Source of the DNA: Gordonia crocea
GTDB lineage: Bacteria > Actinomycetota > Actinomycetes > Mycobacteriales > Mycobacteriaceae
Direction of reading: 5' to 3'
Assembly (NCBI RefSeq): GCF_009932435.1
Contig: NZ_BJOU01000001.1
Coordinates: 496,001 to 560,000, forward strand
DNA: 64,000 nucleotides
Both the position numbers and the translations under genes were made by a program. Positions 27,106 to 33,885 of this stretch are shown here, one piece after another. The notes beneath the pieces are model-generated. The model was not told the origin of the DNA and searched no databases. It worked only from the letters and a program-made list of their open reading frames with translations. How positions within the stretch are numbered: position 1 is the stretch's first letter; the number at the start of each line of letters is the position of its first letter.

Positions 27106-27933
27106 ATGCAGCTCACCGAATCCTGGGCCGAGACGTTCCCGGCCAGCGTGCTCGACCGCTACGACGTCCGCGAGACTCGCAACGCCGCGGCGGTCATGCG
27201 CACCACCACTCCGCAGGCCTTCCAGGACATGATTGACGTCCTGGACGGCTTCGAACTGACCCTCGACAAGCTGACCACTCCCGGCGGCAGCAAGACCGTC
27301 GTGGCCCGTGAACTCGACGAGGCCTTTCGAGTCCGCGGCTGGCGCGAGGCTCGGTTCGACCAGGATCTCATCACCAAGCTGACAGTGTTCCCGTGGACCT
27401 CTGCCGACACCCCGGAGAAGCAGTACGTCATCGAGACCCGCAACGAATACGGCGGACACAAAATCGACAACGTCCTCGACCGCGCGGTTCTCGACGTTGA
27501 GTGGAACCCTAAGGACGGCAATCTCGACCGCGACTTCGGCAACTACGTCTCGCTGCATGAGGGCGGAGTGATCGACATGGGCGTGATCCTCACCCGCGTC
27601 GGCGGCGACTTCCGCCACTTCGTACGCGATCTCATCGCCGAGGTCAAGGCCGTCGACGTGCCCGCGGAATACACGCTCTGGCATACCCGCATGGGCAAGA
27701 TGGCCAACGATCCGCTCGGCACGTCCACGACGTCGAACTTCGGCAAGCTCGTACCACGGCTCGAACGCGGTGACGGTCGGGGCTGCCCGATCCTCGCTGT
27801 CGCCATCACTGAGCGGTGCTACGTCCCGCCGTCACGAACTGTCGCTGAGGAAGTGCTCCAACTCGCAATCGCGCTCCAGGAGTCGGGACAGGCCGTTGCC
27901 GACGATCCAGACTACGACGACGCCGAGGACTAG
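27106..27933 (+). CDS. type II restriction endonuclease, BglII/BstYI-like
   Basis: A 275-residue protein. The likely active site is at about residues 119-142: HKIDNV with Asp121, then LDVEWNPKDGNLDRD with Glu132 and Asn134. This resembles the D...ExQ centre of the BglII/BstYI family. Further family-like parts are LHEGGVIDMGVILTR and TSTTSNFGKLVPRLERGDG. The family call is from memory of the motif. GGAGG lies very close to ATG 27106. It follows the methyltransferase by 48 bp on the same strand, the usual restriction-modification layout. Expected target RGATCY or AGATCT. Confidence 0.78.
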   Translation: MQLTESWAETFPASVLDRYDVRETRNAAAVMRTTTPQAFQDMIDVLDGFELTLDKLTTPGGSKTVVARELDEAFRVRGWREARFDQDLITKLTVFPWTSADTPEKQYVIETRNEYGGHKIDNVLDRAVLDVEWNPKDGNLDRDFGNYVSLHEGGVIDMGVILTRVGGDFRHFVRDLIAEVKAVDVPAEYTLWHTRMGKMANDPLGTSTTSNFGKLVPRLERGDGRGCPILAVAITERCYVPPSRTVAEEVLQLAIALQESGQAVADDPDYDDAED

Positions 27934-28274
27934 GCCACCACTTCCGAGAAATCGGCCGTCCGCAAGCCAGTCGTTTACCGAGACACCCGAACGACATCAG
28001 TCCGGCCAGGCGTAAACGCAGGCCGGACTGTCGCATGAGACCCGTCCGGCGTCTTGTCCTCTGCAGCTCCGTCTCGAAAGCCGTCACCGGGATCGAGGTC
28101 GCCACCAGCGGCTCGGTTACGAAGCCGGTCGCCAAGATCATGGTCGGCACCAGCGGATCCACCACCGACCATTCACTCTGCAGGTCGGTGCGCGCGCCGC
28201 GCCCGCTACGGCACGGCCCGGGTCGGCGGCGGAACGTATCTGACCCGACTACGCGACGACCTCGCCAGACACCG
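27934..28274. other. 341-bp gap after the endonuclease, with a possible gene remnant
   Basis: A hairpin (27999-28029) follows the endonuclease. From about 28190 to a TAG at 28276-28278 the + frame reads RARYGTARVGGGTYLTRLRD with strong third-position GC, like the tail of a real protein. No convincing start or body lies upstream. It may be the end of a deleted gene. Nothing else was recognised here. Confidence 0.3.
27999..28029. terminator. hairpin after the endonuclease gene
   Basis: AGTCCGGCC at 27999-28007 pairs with GGCCGGACT at 28021-28029 across 13 bases, 66 bp after the endonuclease stop. There is no T tract, so it is a possible terminator only. Confidence 0.4.
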
Positions 28275-28871
28275 CTAGCGCGCCCGCTCTCGGCGCTCTC
28301 GGGAATTGTTGTTCCCATTGAAGACAGCGGCTAAGCCGATGATGTCGACGACACCAAGAACCCCGGCCAAGATCGGACTCCCTGCGTGCACCGCGTAGCC
28401 AGCCAGCACGAGCACACCAAGCACAGCGACCAACCCGAGGATCTGGCCCAGTGAAGCGAGCCGGTATGGCTGCCGGACCAGCCTCCGGCCATTGATGCTG
28501 TCGTCATTGAGCTTCTGCTCCGTGGTGCGCACCCACATCTGATACACCTCAGGTGCAGACTCACGCAGTATGCGCAGTTGCTCAACGGTTTCCGGGGCGA
28601 GCTGGTCTAACTCATTGAGGTGGACATGGAGATTCTGTTCGACCCGGGCTAATACGATGCTCGCGATGCGGTCAACGACTTCAGGGTCGCCGACATCGTC
28701 GAGGCCACTTCCGAGGACGCTTCCGTGATCGTCCTCCGACGTGGCAGGGGCTGAAGATCCTGCATCGCCTCGTACGTTGCGAGACCCCGAAGATCGATCA
28801 GGGAGCCCACGCCCACGAGGAACGCGCGGCGGCGATTCTTGGGGTTCGTGGGTGGTGTCGTCATGGTTCAA
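28275..28871 (-). CDS. DUF2335-like membrane protein
   Basis: A 198-residue protein. The N-terminal third is polar and disordered. A DUF2335-like region then reads LDQLAPETVEQLRILRESAP and EVYQMWVRTTEQK, followed by two membrane helices (about residues 142-162 and 166-185) and a short NGNNNSRERRERAR tail. The start is a TTG at 28871, with GGAG at good spacing; no in-frame ATG precedes the family region. DUF2335 proteins are common on mobile elements, but their function is not established. Confidence 0.72.
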   Translation of the reverse strand: MNHDDTTHEPQESPPRVPRGRGLPDRSSGSRNVRGDAGSSAPATSEDDHGSVLGSGLDDVGDPEVVDRIASIVLARVEQNLHVHLNELDQLAPETVEQLRILRESAPEVYQMWVRTTEQKLNDDSINGRRLVRQPYRLASLGQILGLVAVLGVLVLAGYAVHAGSPILAGVLGVVDIIGLAAVFNGNNNSRERRERAR

Positions 28872-28910
28872 AGCCTATCTCCGGTTCCTGAGAGCAGGGT
28901 AACGACTGTA

Positions 28911-29138
28911 TTACGTCTCCTGTGGGCACGTCGCCTTCTTGGGGTAAAGGTCAGTCCTCGCGCCCCGGCCCGGCCGGTTACGGTTCCACTCGTCAATCGT
29001 CTCCGGCAGCCAGCCATTGACCCGGCCAATCTTCGCGTCCGGCTCAGGTAGGTAGCCGCGCCGATCGTAGGCGTTGATCGTGCCGGGGGCGAGCCCCACC
29101 CGATCGGCAACCTCGTTACGCGTCAGGTAGCGAATCAT
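28911..29138 (-). CDS. excisionase-like helix-turn-helix protein
   Basis: A 75-residue protein with an AlpA/Xis-type winged helix: IRYLTRNEVADRVGLAPGTI, then NAYDRRGYLPEPDAKIGRVN and a WLPETIDEWNRNRPG end. Such proteins act as excisionases or repressors of integrative elements. ATG 29138 has AAGG 8 bp upstream; a TTG 18 bp earlier is an alternative. It overlaps the small membrane protein gene by 23 bp and belongs to the operon driven from 29.55 kb. Confidence 0.82.
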   Translation of the reverse strand: MIRYLTRNEVADRVGLAPGTINAYDRRGYLPEPDAKIGRVNGWLPETIDEWNRNRPGRGARTDLYPKKATCPQET

Positions 29139-29298
29139 CCGACGACCTTCGTGCAACGACCAGCCATGCCGCGAACAGCCCGATCCATGCGATTGCGGCG
29201 ATGACGGCTTCGATGTGCCGGCCGTCCGCGATGGCCAGGCTTACGGCGATGACGGCCAGCGCGAAGCTGATGCTGATTGCGGCGGATCCTTTCGGCAT
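29116..29298 (-). CDS. 60-residue membrane protein on the island
   Basis: A short protein with two hydrophobic helices (AAISISFALAVIAVSLAIAD and VIAAIAWIGLFAAWLVVARR) and a polar end. A strong GGAGG lies 7 bp before ATG 29298. The 3' end overlaps the excisionase-like gene, which supports real translation. No family recognised; small island membrane proteins of this kind have no assigned role. Confidence 0.65.
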   Translation of the reverse strand: MPKGSAAISISFALAVIAVSLAIADGRHIEAVIAAIAWIGLFAAWLVVARRSSDDSLPDA

Positions 29299-29338
29299 TG
29301 CGTCCTCCTTGGTTGGTGAGGGAAGATGGTGGATGGAG

Positions 29339-29375
29339 GGGGAGACCGACCCGGCAGCTACGGGCCGGTCTCCCC
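29339..29375. terminator. strong hairpin inside the small-gene operon
   Basis: GGGGAGACCGACCCG at 29339-29353 pairs with 29361-29375 with one mismatch, across a 7-base loop. It lies between the 34-residue ORF and the 60-residue membrane protein gene. It could be an attenuator or a partial terminator. Confidence 0.55.
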
Positions 29376-29383
29376 TTCTCCTG

Positions 29384-29488
29384 CTAGCGGCGGTGCTTGC
29401 CTCGGTATCGAGGTTTGCGGTTCTGGTAGATGCCGTAGAGGCCAACTATCAGTGCTGCCACCGTTAGCGTTCTATCCATCCATTCCAT
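29384..29488 (-). CDS. 34-residue membrane peptide gene
   Basis: A frame of 34 codons reads MEWMDRTLTVAALIVGLYGI followed by YQNRKPRYRGKHRR: one membrane helix and a very basic tail. GGAAGGGGAAG ends just before the ATG. It is the first ORF after a good promoter and palindrome. It is small, but ribosome site, position and composition all support it. Function unknown; it could be a holin-like or toxin-like peptide. Confidence 0.55.
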   Translation of the reverse strand: MEWMDRTLTVAALIVGLYGIYQNRKPRYRGKHRR

Positions 29489-29500
29489 CTTCCCCTTCCT

Positions 29501-29557
29501 GTTGAGGGACTGTCCCTCAACAACCCTCACATTACCTCATTAAGTAGGCAACGTCAA
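29501..29557 (-). promoter_or_regulatory. promoter and palindromic operator of the small-gene operon
   Basis: On the minus strand TTGACG (29552-29557) and TAATGT (29529-29534) are separated by exactly 17 bp. Just downstream, around the expected start, is the perfect palindrome GTTGAGGGAC-T-GTCCCTCAAC (29501-29521). This is the arrangement of a repressor-controlled prophage-type promoter. Confidence 0.75.
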
Positions 29558-29588
29558 GTGTTGGAGCGACGCTTCCACCAGCACGATC

Positions 29589-29619
29589 CGGCCCGACCCT
29601 CACATCGAGGGTCGGGCCG
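29589..29619. terminator. 12-bp perfect hairpin
   Basis: CGGCCCGACCCT (29589-29600) pairs with 29608-29619 across a 7-base loop. It lies between the minus-strand promoter and the small plus-strand ORF, and may insulate the promoter from incoming transcription. Confidence 0.6.
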
Positions 29620-29662
29620 ATTTCACGCTTCCCTGGACCAGATCGGGCGTACCCTCGCCCGC

Positions 29663-29794
29663 ATGCCCGACGACCTGTACGACCCCACCTACGACAACAT
29701 CGTGGTCCCCGCTGATGCGCCCACCGTCGAAGACATCCTCGTCGTGCTGGCCGCCAAACAGATCATCGACGACACGCCCCGCAACCTCGACTGA
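29663..29794 (+). CDS. 43-residue acidic hypothetical protein
   Basis: The frame reads MPDDLYDPTYDNIVVPADAP and continues TVEDILVVLAAKQIIDDTPR to the stop. It is acidic and could be a small phage-type protein. There is no clear ribosome site at ATG 29663, and the open frame upstream runs through the terminator hairpin, so the gene is uncertain. Confidence 0.35.
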   Translation: MPDDLYDPTYDNIVVPADAPTVEDILVVLAAKQIIDDTPRNLD

Positions 29795-29964
29795 GGAAGC
29801 GGGGCGCTCTTCGTCGTTCCAGGGGCCGATCACCCACCTTTTACCCACCTAAAACGGGCGGGAATAGCCGCACCCAACCGAACCACCCGAAATCCGTAAC
29901 CCCCCTGAACTGCACTGAACGACACCACACACCGCCAGCCACACCCACTAGAACACGCGTTCGT

Positions 29965-30002
29965 GATCAGAAGGTTTGGGGTTCGAATCCCTACGGGCGC
30001 AC
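29965..30002 (+). repeat. right attachment repeat (attR)
   Basis: 38 bp identical to 24502-24539, carrying the 3' half of tRNA-Arg without the 5' half. It marks the right end of the island. Confidence 0.88.
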
Positions 30003-30004
30003 TC

Positions 30005-30039
30005 AGAAAAGTCCCGCATCGACGATGCGGGACTTTTCT
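30005..30039 (+). terminator. tRNA-type terminator after the right repeat
   Basis: AGAAAAGTCCCGCATCG (30005-30021) pairs perfectly with 30023-30039 and ends in TTTTCTT. It is probably the original terminator of tRNA-Arg, displaced here by the island. Confidence 0.85.
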
Positions 30040-30231
30040 TGTTCCAGTTGGAATGCACGCCGAGGCGCACACAGCAGAGCACATCTGCGGCTGCAATACC
30101 CGCATCGACATACAAGTCGCCGGCAGCGTTCGGCATCTCCTCGCCGAGGTGGTCGGCGGCGTCGAAGAACTCATTCGCCTTGGACATGCGCCCCGCGATG
30201 ACGGTGGCGTCGCAGCTTCGTTGCCCAGCCA

Positions 30232-30873
30232 TCAGGGTCGCCGAGCCGCCGGACGCAGTTGGGTGCTCAGCCAGGTTCGGGTCCCGGCGACTGTCAAACC
30301 TTGTTGTGCCACGTCCCGAAGCAGCGGTTCATCGGCAGCGGCCGCCGCGTGGATTTCATCCTCGGTGAGCTCGACCAAGCGGGCATCGTTGCCGGTCCAC
30401 AGCGTGACCAGTCGGGCGAGTTCGGTTACCCGTCGATCCCACTCGTCGTCGGCGTTGTCATCGCTGACGGTGGCACGGACCAGCAGCAGGTCGATATCGC
30501 TGTCGACGGTCATTCGGCCGGTTGCTGCTGATCCGAATACGGCGGCATAGCGCAGTGTTGAACTCCATTCGTCCAGTGTCTGCTCGAGTCGATCCAGAAA
30601 CGCAGCGTGCAGGCGTGCCAGTGCTTTGATTGGTTCTGCGGCGAGATGCTCGGTGTTGAACCGATAGGTGTTCGTCCTTCCCGCGCGATCGCGCAGGACC
30701 ACTCCCTGGGCGGTGAGGCGATTCACGACCTTGCGGATGCCTTCGCCCGATGCCGATTCGAGGACGCGCTGGATCTGACTGACGGTGAAGGCGGCATCGG
30801 CACGCGCGAGAATGGCGAGGACGTCGCCGTCTAACGTCGGCGTCACCGTGGCGAATGGCTTGTTCAACTGCAC
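30232..30873 (-). CDS. MNT-type nucleotidyltransferase antitoxin with N-terminal winged helix
   Basis: A 213-residue protein. The N-terminal winged-helix region (about residues 20-75) contains AFTVSQIQRVLESASGEGIR. The nucleotidyltransferase domain has the minimal motif AVFGSAATGRMTVDSDIDLL, giving the GSx10DxD pattern. In MNT-HEPN systems this protein AMPylates the HEPN toxin and so neutralises it. GTG 30873 has GGAGG 8 bp upstream. Its partner gene follows with a TGATG overlap but is truncated, so this looks like an orphaned antitoxin. Confidence 0.8.
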   Translation of the reverse strand: MQLNKPFATVTPTLDGDVLAILARADAAFTVSQIQRVLESASGEGIRKVVNRLTAQGVVLRDRAGRTNTYRFNTEHLAAEPIKALARLHAAFLDRLEQTLDEWSSTLRYAAVFGSAATGRMTVDSDIDLLLVRATVSDDNADDEWDRRVTELARLVTLWTGNDARLVELTEDEIHAAAAADEPLLRDVAQQGLTVAGTRTWLSTQLRPAARRP

Positions 30874-30886
30874 CAGACAGACCTCC

Positions 30887-30918
30887 AACTAAAGTTAGAG
30901 TAACGCAACTATTGTTGC
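30887..30918 (-). promoter_or_regulatory. dyads at the MNT gene promoter
   Basis: AACTAAAGTT (30887-30896) and GCAAC-TATT-GTTGC (30905-30918) are short inverted repeats in the 35-bp gap before the nucleotidyltransferase start; the second overlaps the MarR stop. They could bind the winged-helix part of the antitoxin. Confidence 0.4.
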
Positions 30919-31430
30919 ACTCGAGTCCGGCACGTGTCGTCGTTGGCTGGGCAGGCCGACCCCGGCGGGTCGATCCGTTCGATCACGGTGCGGCCGACGT
31001 CGTTCAGCGTGCGCAGCTGGTCTGGCGTGACCGCGTCGACGAGGAGCTCGCGCACCCGGCGGACGTGGCTGGGGGCGGCCTCGGCGACTTTGGTGTGGCC
31101 GGCGTCGGTCAGGATCGCCGCGGTGCGCCGGCCCGGTCCGGGAACCCGTTCGCGGCGCAGCAAACCCTGCTTCTCGAGGCGCTTCGCGGTATGCGACAGC
31201 CGTGACAGCGACGACGACGTGGCCGACGCGATGTCGCTCATCTGCAGGGTGCGGTCGGGCTGCTCGGAGAGCACGGCCAGGACCATGTACTCGAAAAAGC
31301 TCAACCCGTGGTCGGCTTGGAGCTGCCCGTCGAGGGCATTGGGGAGCTTGATGATCAGCGCGGCGACGGCCAGCCAGGCGGCTCGTTCTCCTTCGGTGAG
31401 CCAGGGTGTGTCGTCGGGGGCGGCTGTCAT
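30909..31430 (-). CDS. MarR-family transcriptional regulator
   Basis: A 173-residue protein. The winged helix-turn-helix is at about residues 50-110: LSFFEYMVLAVLSEQPDRTL, SDIASATSSSLSRLSHTAKR, and the wing GLLRRERVPGPGRRTAAILT. The length is normal for MarR. It is divergent from a DoxX gene, with a palindrome in between, and so probably represses that gene and itself. Ligand unknown. Confidence 0.9.
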   Translation of the reverse strand: MTAAPDDTPWLTEGERAAWLAVAALIIKLPNALDGQLQADHGLSFFEYMVLAVLSEQPDRTLQMSDIASATSSSLSRLSHTAKRLEKQGLLRRERVPGPGRRTAAILTDAGHTKVAEAAPSHVRRVRELLVDAVTPDQLRTLNDVGRTVIERIDPPGSACPANDDTCRTRVQQ

Positions 31431-31453
31431 GACATGAGCGTAGAGACTTGAAC

Positions 31454-31465
31454 TTGAAGCTTCAA
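31454..31465. promoter_or_regulatory. palindrome between the MarR and DoxX genes
   Basis: TTGAAGCTTCAA is perfectly palindromic and lies 24 bp upstream of the MarR start in the divergent promoter region. Related ACTTG/CAAGT half-sites flank it. This is a typical place for a MarR operator. Confidence 0.55.
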
Positions 31466-31520
31466 ATCCACTTGTGGCATGGTTATTGAACCATCAAGTT
31501 CGCGGGTTGAAAGGAACCTC

Positions 31521-31892
31521 ATGAACATCGCACTGTGGATCGTCGCCATCGTCCTCGGCGTCGCGTTTCTGGCGGCCGGGCTGCTGAAGGCGACCCAGCC
31601 CAAGGCCAAGCTCGCCGAGAACATGGCGTGGGTCGAGGACTTCTCCGATGGCACCGTCAAGTTCATCGGGTGGGCCGAGGTGCTCGGCGGCATCGGCCTG
31701 GTCCTGCCCGCGGCGGTGAACATCGCCCCGATCCTCGTGCCGATCGCCGCCACCTGTCTGGCGGTCACGATGGTGCTCGCGGCGATCGTCCACCTGCGCC
31801 GCGGCGAAGCGTCGAAGGTGCCGGCGAACATCGGGCTGTTCGCGCTGGCCGCCTTCGTCGCGGTCATGCGCTTCGGGCCGAACGCCTTCTAG
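31521..31892 (+). CDS. DoxX-like small membrane protein
   Basis: A 123-residue protein with four membrane helices. Typical DoxX-like segments are VLGVAFLAAGLLKATQPKAK, FIGWAEVLGGIGLVLPAAV and ILVPIAATCLAVTMVLAAIV. AAAGGA precedes ATG 31521. The DoxX family includes the membrane part of SodA-DoxX-SseA redox complexes, but many members are uncharacterised. Control by the divergent MarR regulator is inferred. Confidence 0.87.
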   Translation: MNIALWIVAIVLGVAFLAAGLLKATQPKAKLAENMAWVEDFSDGTVKFIGWAEVLGGIGLVLPAAVNIAPILVPIAATCLAVTMVLAAIVHLRRGEASKVPANIGLFALAAFVAVMRFGPNAF

Positions 31893-31898
31893 GTTTCC

Positions 31899-32399
31899 TT
31901 ATCCGGTGCTCGCCGGCGCGGACGCGGCCAGGGTGGCCAAGGCTGCGCCGTCGAGGCGCTGGACGGTCCAGCCGTCCATCCCGACGGCGCCCAACGCCCG
32001 GTAGAAACCGATCGCCGGGGCGTTCCAGTCGAGGACCGACCACTCGAAGCGGGCGCAGCCGCGGCGCACGGCGGTCGCGGCCAGGTGTGCCATCAGCGCG
32101 CGGCCCACGCCGCGGCCGCGGAACTCCGGCTTGACGAACAGGTCCTCCAGGTAGAGGCTGCGACGGCCCTCCCACGTCGAGAAGGTGTGGAAGTAGAGGG
32201 CGAAGCCGGCGCCGGTCCCGCCGACCTCGGCGATGACCACCTCGGCGCCGGGGTCATCACCGAACAACTGGTGGGCCAACAGCGCCTCGGTCGCGTGCAC
32301 CGCGTCGGGCTCGTTCTCGTACTCGGCCAGTCCCCGGATCAACTCGAGGATGAGCGGCACGTCGGCGACCGTCGCCGCACGCAGGTCGACCGTGTTCAC
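31899..32399 (-). CDS. GNAT-family N-acetyltransferase
   Basis: A 166-residue protein. The acetyl-CoA binding motif A reads [20 protein letters not shown] (about residues 88-107), after the beta strand [18 protein letters not shown]. This is the pattern of spermidine/diamine-type acetyltransferases. The GTG start overlaps the thiolase stop (GTGA), so it is coupled to that gene. It is convergent with DoxX. Substrate unknown. Confidence 0.9.
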   Translation of the reverse strand: MNTVDLRAATVADVPLILELIRGLAEYENEPDAVHATEALLAHQLFGDDPGAEVVIAEVGGTGAGFALYFHTFSTWEGRRSLYLEDLFVKPEFRGRGVGRALMAHLAATAVRRGCARFEWSVLDWNAPAIGFYRALGAVGMDGWTVQRLDGAALATLAASAPASTG

Positions 32400-33601
32400 C
32401 GATCGGCGCGCTGGTAGGCGGTGACCACCGCGGCACCTCCCAGCCCGATGTTGTGCTGCAGAGCCGCGGAGAGTCCGGGTACCTGGCGCTTGTCGGCGTC
32501 GCCGCGGAGCTGCCAGGTGATCTCGCTGCATTGGGCCAGCCCGGTCGCGCCCAGTGGATGCCCCTTGGAGATCAGCCCGCCCGACGGGTTGACCACCCAT
32601 CGACCGCCATAGGTGGTGTCGTCGTTGTCGATGAGCTTGGCCGCCTCGCCGTCGCCGCACAGGCCGAGGGCCTCGTACAGCAGCAACTCGTTAGCCGAGA
32701 AACAGTCGTGCAACTCGATGACCCCGAAGTCCTGTGGGCCCAGGCCGGACTGGTCGTAAACCTGTTGGGCGGCAGCCACATTCATGTGGTGGCCGATGAG
32801 CGCCTTGGCCGACCCGTCGAAGGTGCTCTCGAAGTCAGTGACCATCGACTGCCCGACGATCTCCACCGCGCGCGCCGCCAGGTCGTTCTCGTCGACGAAA
32901 CGTTCCGAGGCGAGGATCGCCGCTCCCGAACCGTCCGAGGTCGGCGAGCACTGCAGCTTGGTCAGCGGCTCGCTGATCGTCTTGGCCTCGAGGATCTCCG
33001 CCAGGGTGTACGCGTCCTGGAACTGGGCGTACGGATTGTTCACCGAATGCTGGTGGTTCTTGTACCCGATCTTGGCGAAATGCTCGGGCGTCGAACCGTA
33101 TTCGCGCATGTGCTCGAGGCCGGCGGTGGCAAACATCCACGGCGCCGCGGGCATCGCGAAGTCGCGCAGGGCGGCCATGGCCATGATGTGCTTGTCCATC
33201 GGCTGGGCCCGGTCGTCGTAGGTCGAGGCCAGCGAGCCCGGCTTCATCTTCTCGAAGCCCAACGCGATGGTGCAGTCGGCCAGTCCGCCGCGAATCGCCT
33301 GGGCGGCCAGGAACAACGCCGTCGACCCCGTCGAACAGTTGTTGTTGACGTTGACGACGGGGATGCCGGTCATGCCGAGCCCGTACAGGGCGCGCTGCCC
33401 CGACGTCGACTCGCCGTACACGTAGCCGACGTAACCCTGCTCGACCCGCCGGTAATCGATGCCGGCGTCGGCCAATGCCTTGGTACCCGATTCGCGGGCC
33501 ATGTCGGGGTAGTCCCAGTCCGACCCGTCGTCGTTCTTGCGCCGACCGGGCTTCTCGAACTTCGTCATCCCGACGCCGATCACATAAACCTTGTTCGTCA
33601 T
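32396..33601 (-). CDS. thiolase-like lipid-transfer protein (SCPx thiolase type)
   Basis: A 401-residue protein with the SCP2-thiolase pattern. The reactive Cys is in [18 protein letters not shown], with [18 protein letters not shown] and [17 protein letters not shown] as the other active-site loops. Such enzymes cleave 3-ketoacyl-CoA, often in sterol or branched fatty acid breakdown, and mycolata have many. AGGAGG lies 5 bp before ATG 33601. A GNAT gene follows with overlap. Confidence 0.9.
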   Translation of the reverse strand: MTNKVYVIGVGMTKFEKPGRRKNDDGSDWDYPDMARESGTKALADAGIDYRRVEQGYVGYVYGESTSGQRALYGLGMTGIPVVNVNNNCSTGSTALFLAAQAIRGGLADCTIALGFEKMKPGSLASTYDDRAQPMDKHIMAMAALRDFAMPAAPWMFATAGLEHMREYGSTPEHFAKIGYKNHQHSVNNPYAQFQDAYTLAEILEAKTISEPLTKLQCSPTSDGSGAAILASERFVDENDLAARAVEIVGQSMVTDFESTFDGSAKALIGHHMNVAAAQQVYDQSGLGPQDFGVIELHDCFSANELLLYEALGLCGDGEAAKLIDNDDTTYGGRWVVNPSGGLISKGHPLGATGLAQCSEITWQLRGDADKRQVPGLSAALQHNIGLGGAAVVTAYQRADR

Positions 33602-33742
33602 CAGACCTCCTTGCGGGGCAACGTACCCCGGGCCGACATGGTTGGTGGCGGGTTCGCGCGGGACGGGAGGAGGGCGCGCGGCGGGACCACTCTCGAACAT
33701 GTCGTAACGATTGAATAACGCCGAGGGGGTTGACAAGGTGTG

Positions 33743-33854
33743 CTAAACTCAACTCCCTTTAAACCAGTCCGGCGAGCAGCCTCTAATCTTCGATTTGCCG
33801 GGATGAGTTTAGACCCGGAAATCCTCCTCTGACCTGCGCAAATAGTGGTTGCGC
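33743..33854. promoter_or_regulatory. inverted repeats in the leader of the AAA+/PRTase/DprA cassette
   Basis: The 284-bp gap before the cassette holds two dyads. CTAAACTCA (33743-33751) pairs with TGAGTTTAG (33804-33812), 52 bases apart. GCGCAA (33836-33841) pairs with TTGCGC (33849-33854). TGC-TAAACT at 33741-33749 could be an extended -10 element. These suggest a regulated promoter and a leader of about 130 bases. Confidence 0.45.
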
Positions 33855-33885
33855 CGTCCGGGTTGAGCTGCCTAGCGTGGCAGCC

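Larger units (their letters stand above)
24502..30002. mobile_element. integrative island in tRNA-Arg(ACG) carrying a restriction-modification pair
   Basis: Two perfect 38-bp direct repeats, the left one in the tRNA gene, enclose about 5.5 kb. Just inside the left end, and pointing at it, is a tyrosine recombinase. Inside are a DUF3263 gene, an MT-A70 methyltransferase, a BglII/BstYI-like endonuclease, a DUF2335 membrane protein, an excisionase-like HTH protein and tiny membrane proteins. There are AT-richer stretches around 26.1 and 29.5 kb, unlike the flanks. No capsid, terminase or conjugation genes are seen, so it is a satellite-like or degenerate element. Confidence 0.88.
29948..30232 (-). 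pseudogene. HEPN toxin gene, C-terminally truncated
   Basis: The frame begins MAGQRSCDATVIAGRMSKAN and continues EFFDAADHLGEEMPNAAGDL, then YVDAGIAAADVLCCVRLGVH, the opening of a HEPN-domain protein. At about 30045 it runs into the tRNA terminator and the right att repeat, so its last 35 or so residues are foreign. The RxxxxH catalytic motif of HEPN RNases, which would be further downstream, is absent. ATG 30232 overlaps the nucleotidyltransferase stop (TGATG), the normal MNT-HEPN layout. It should be inactive. Confidence 0.7.

Noticed and set aside
29965..30002. A second tRNA-Arg gene
   Set aside because: Only the 3' half is present; it is the right attachment repeat.
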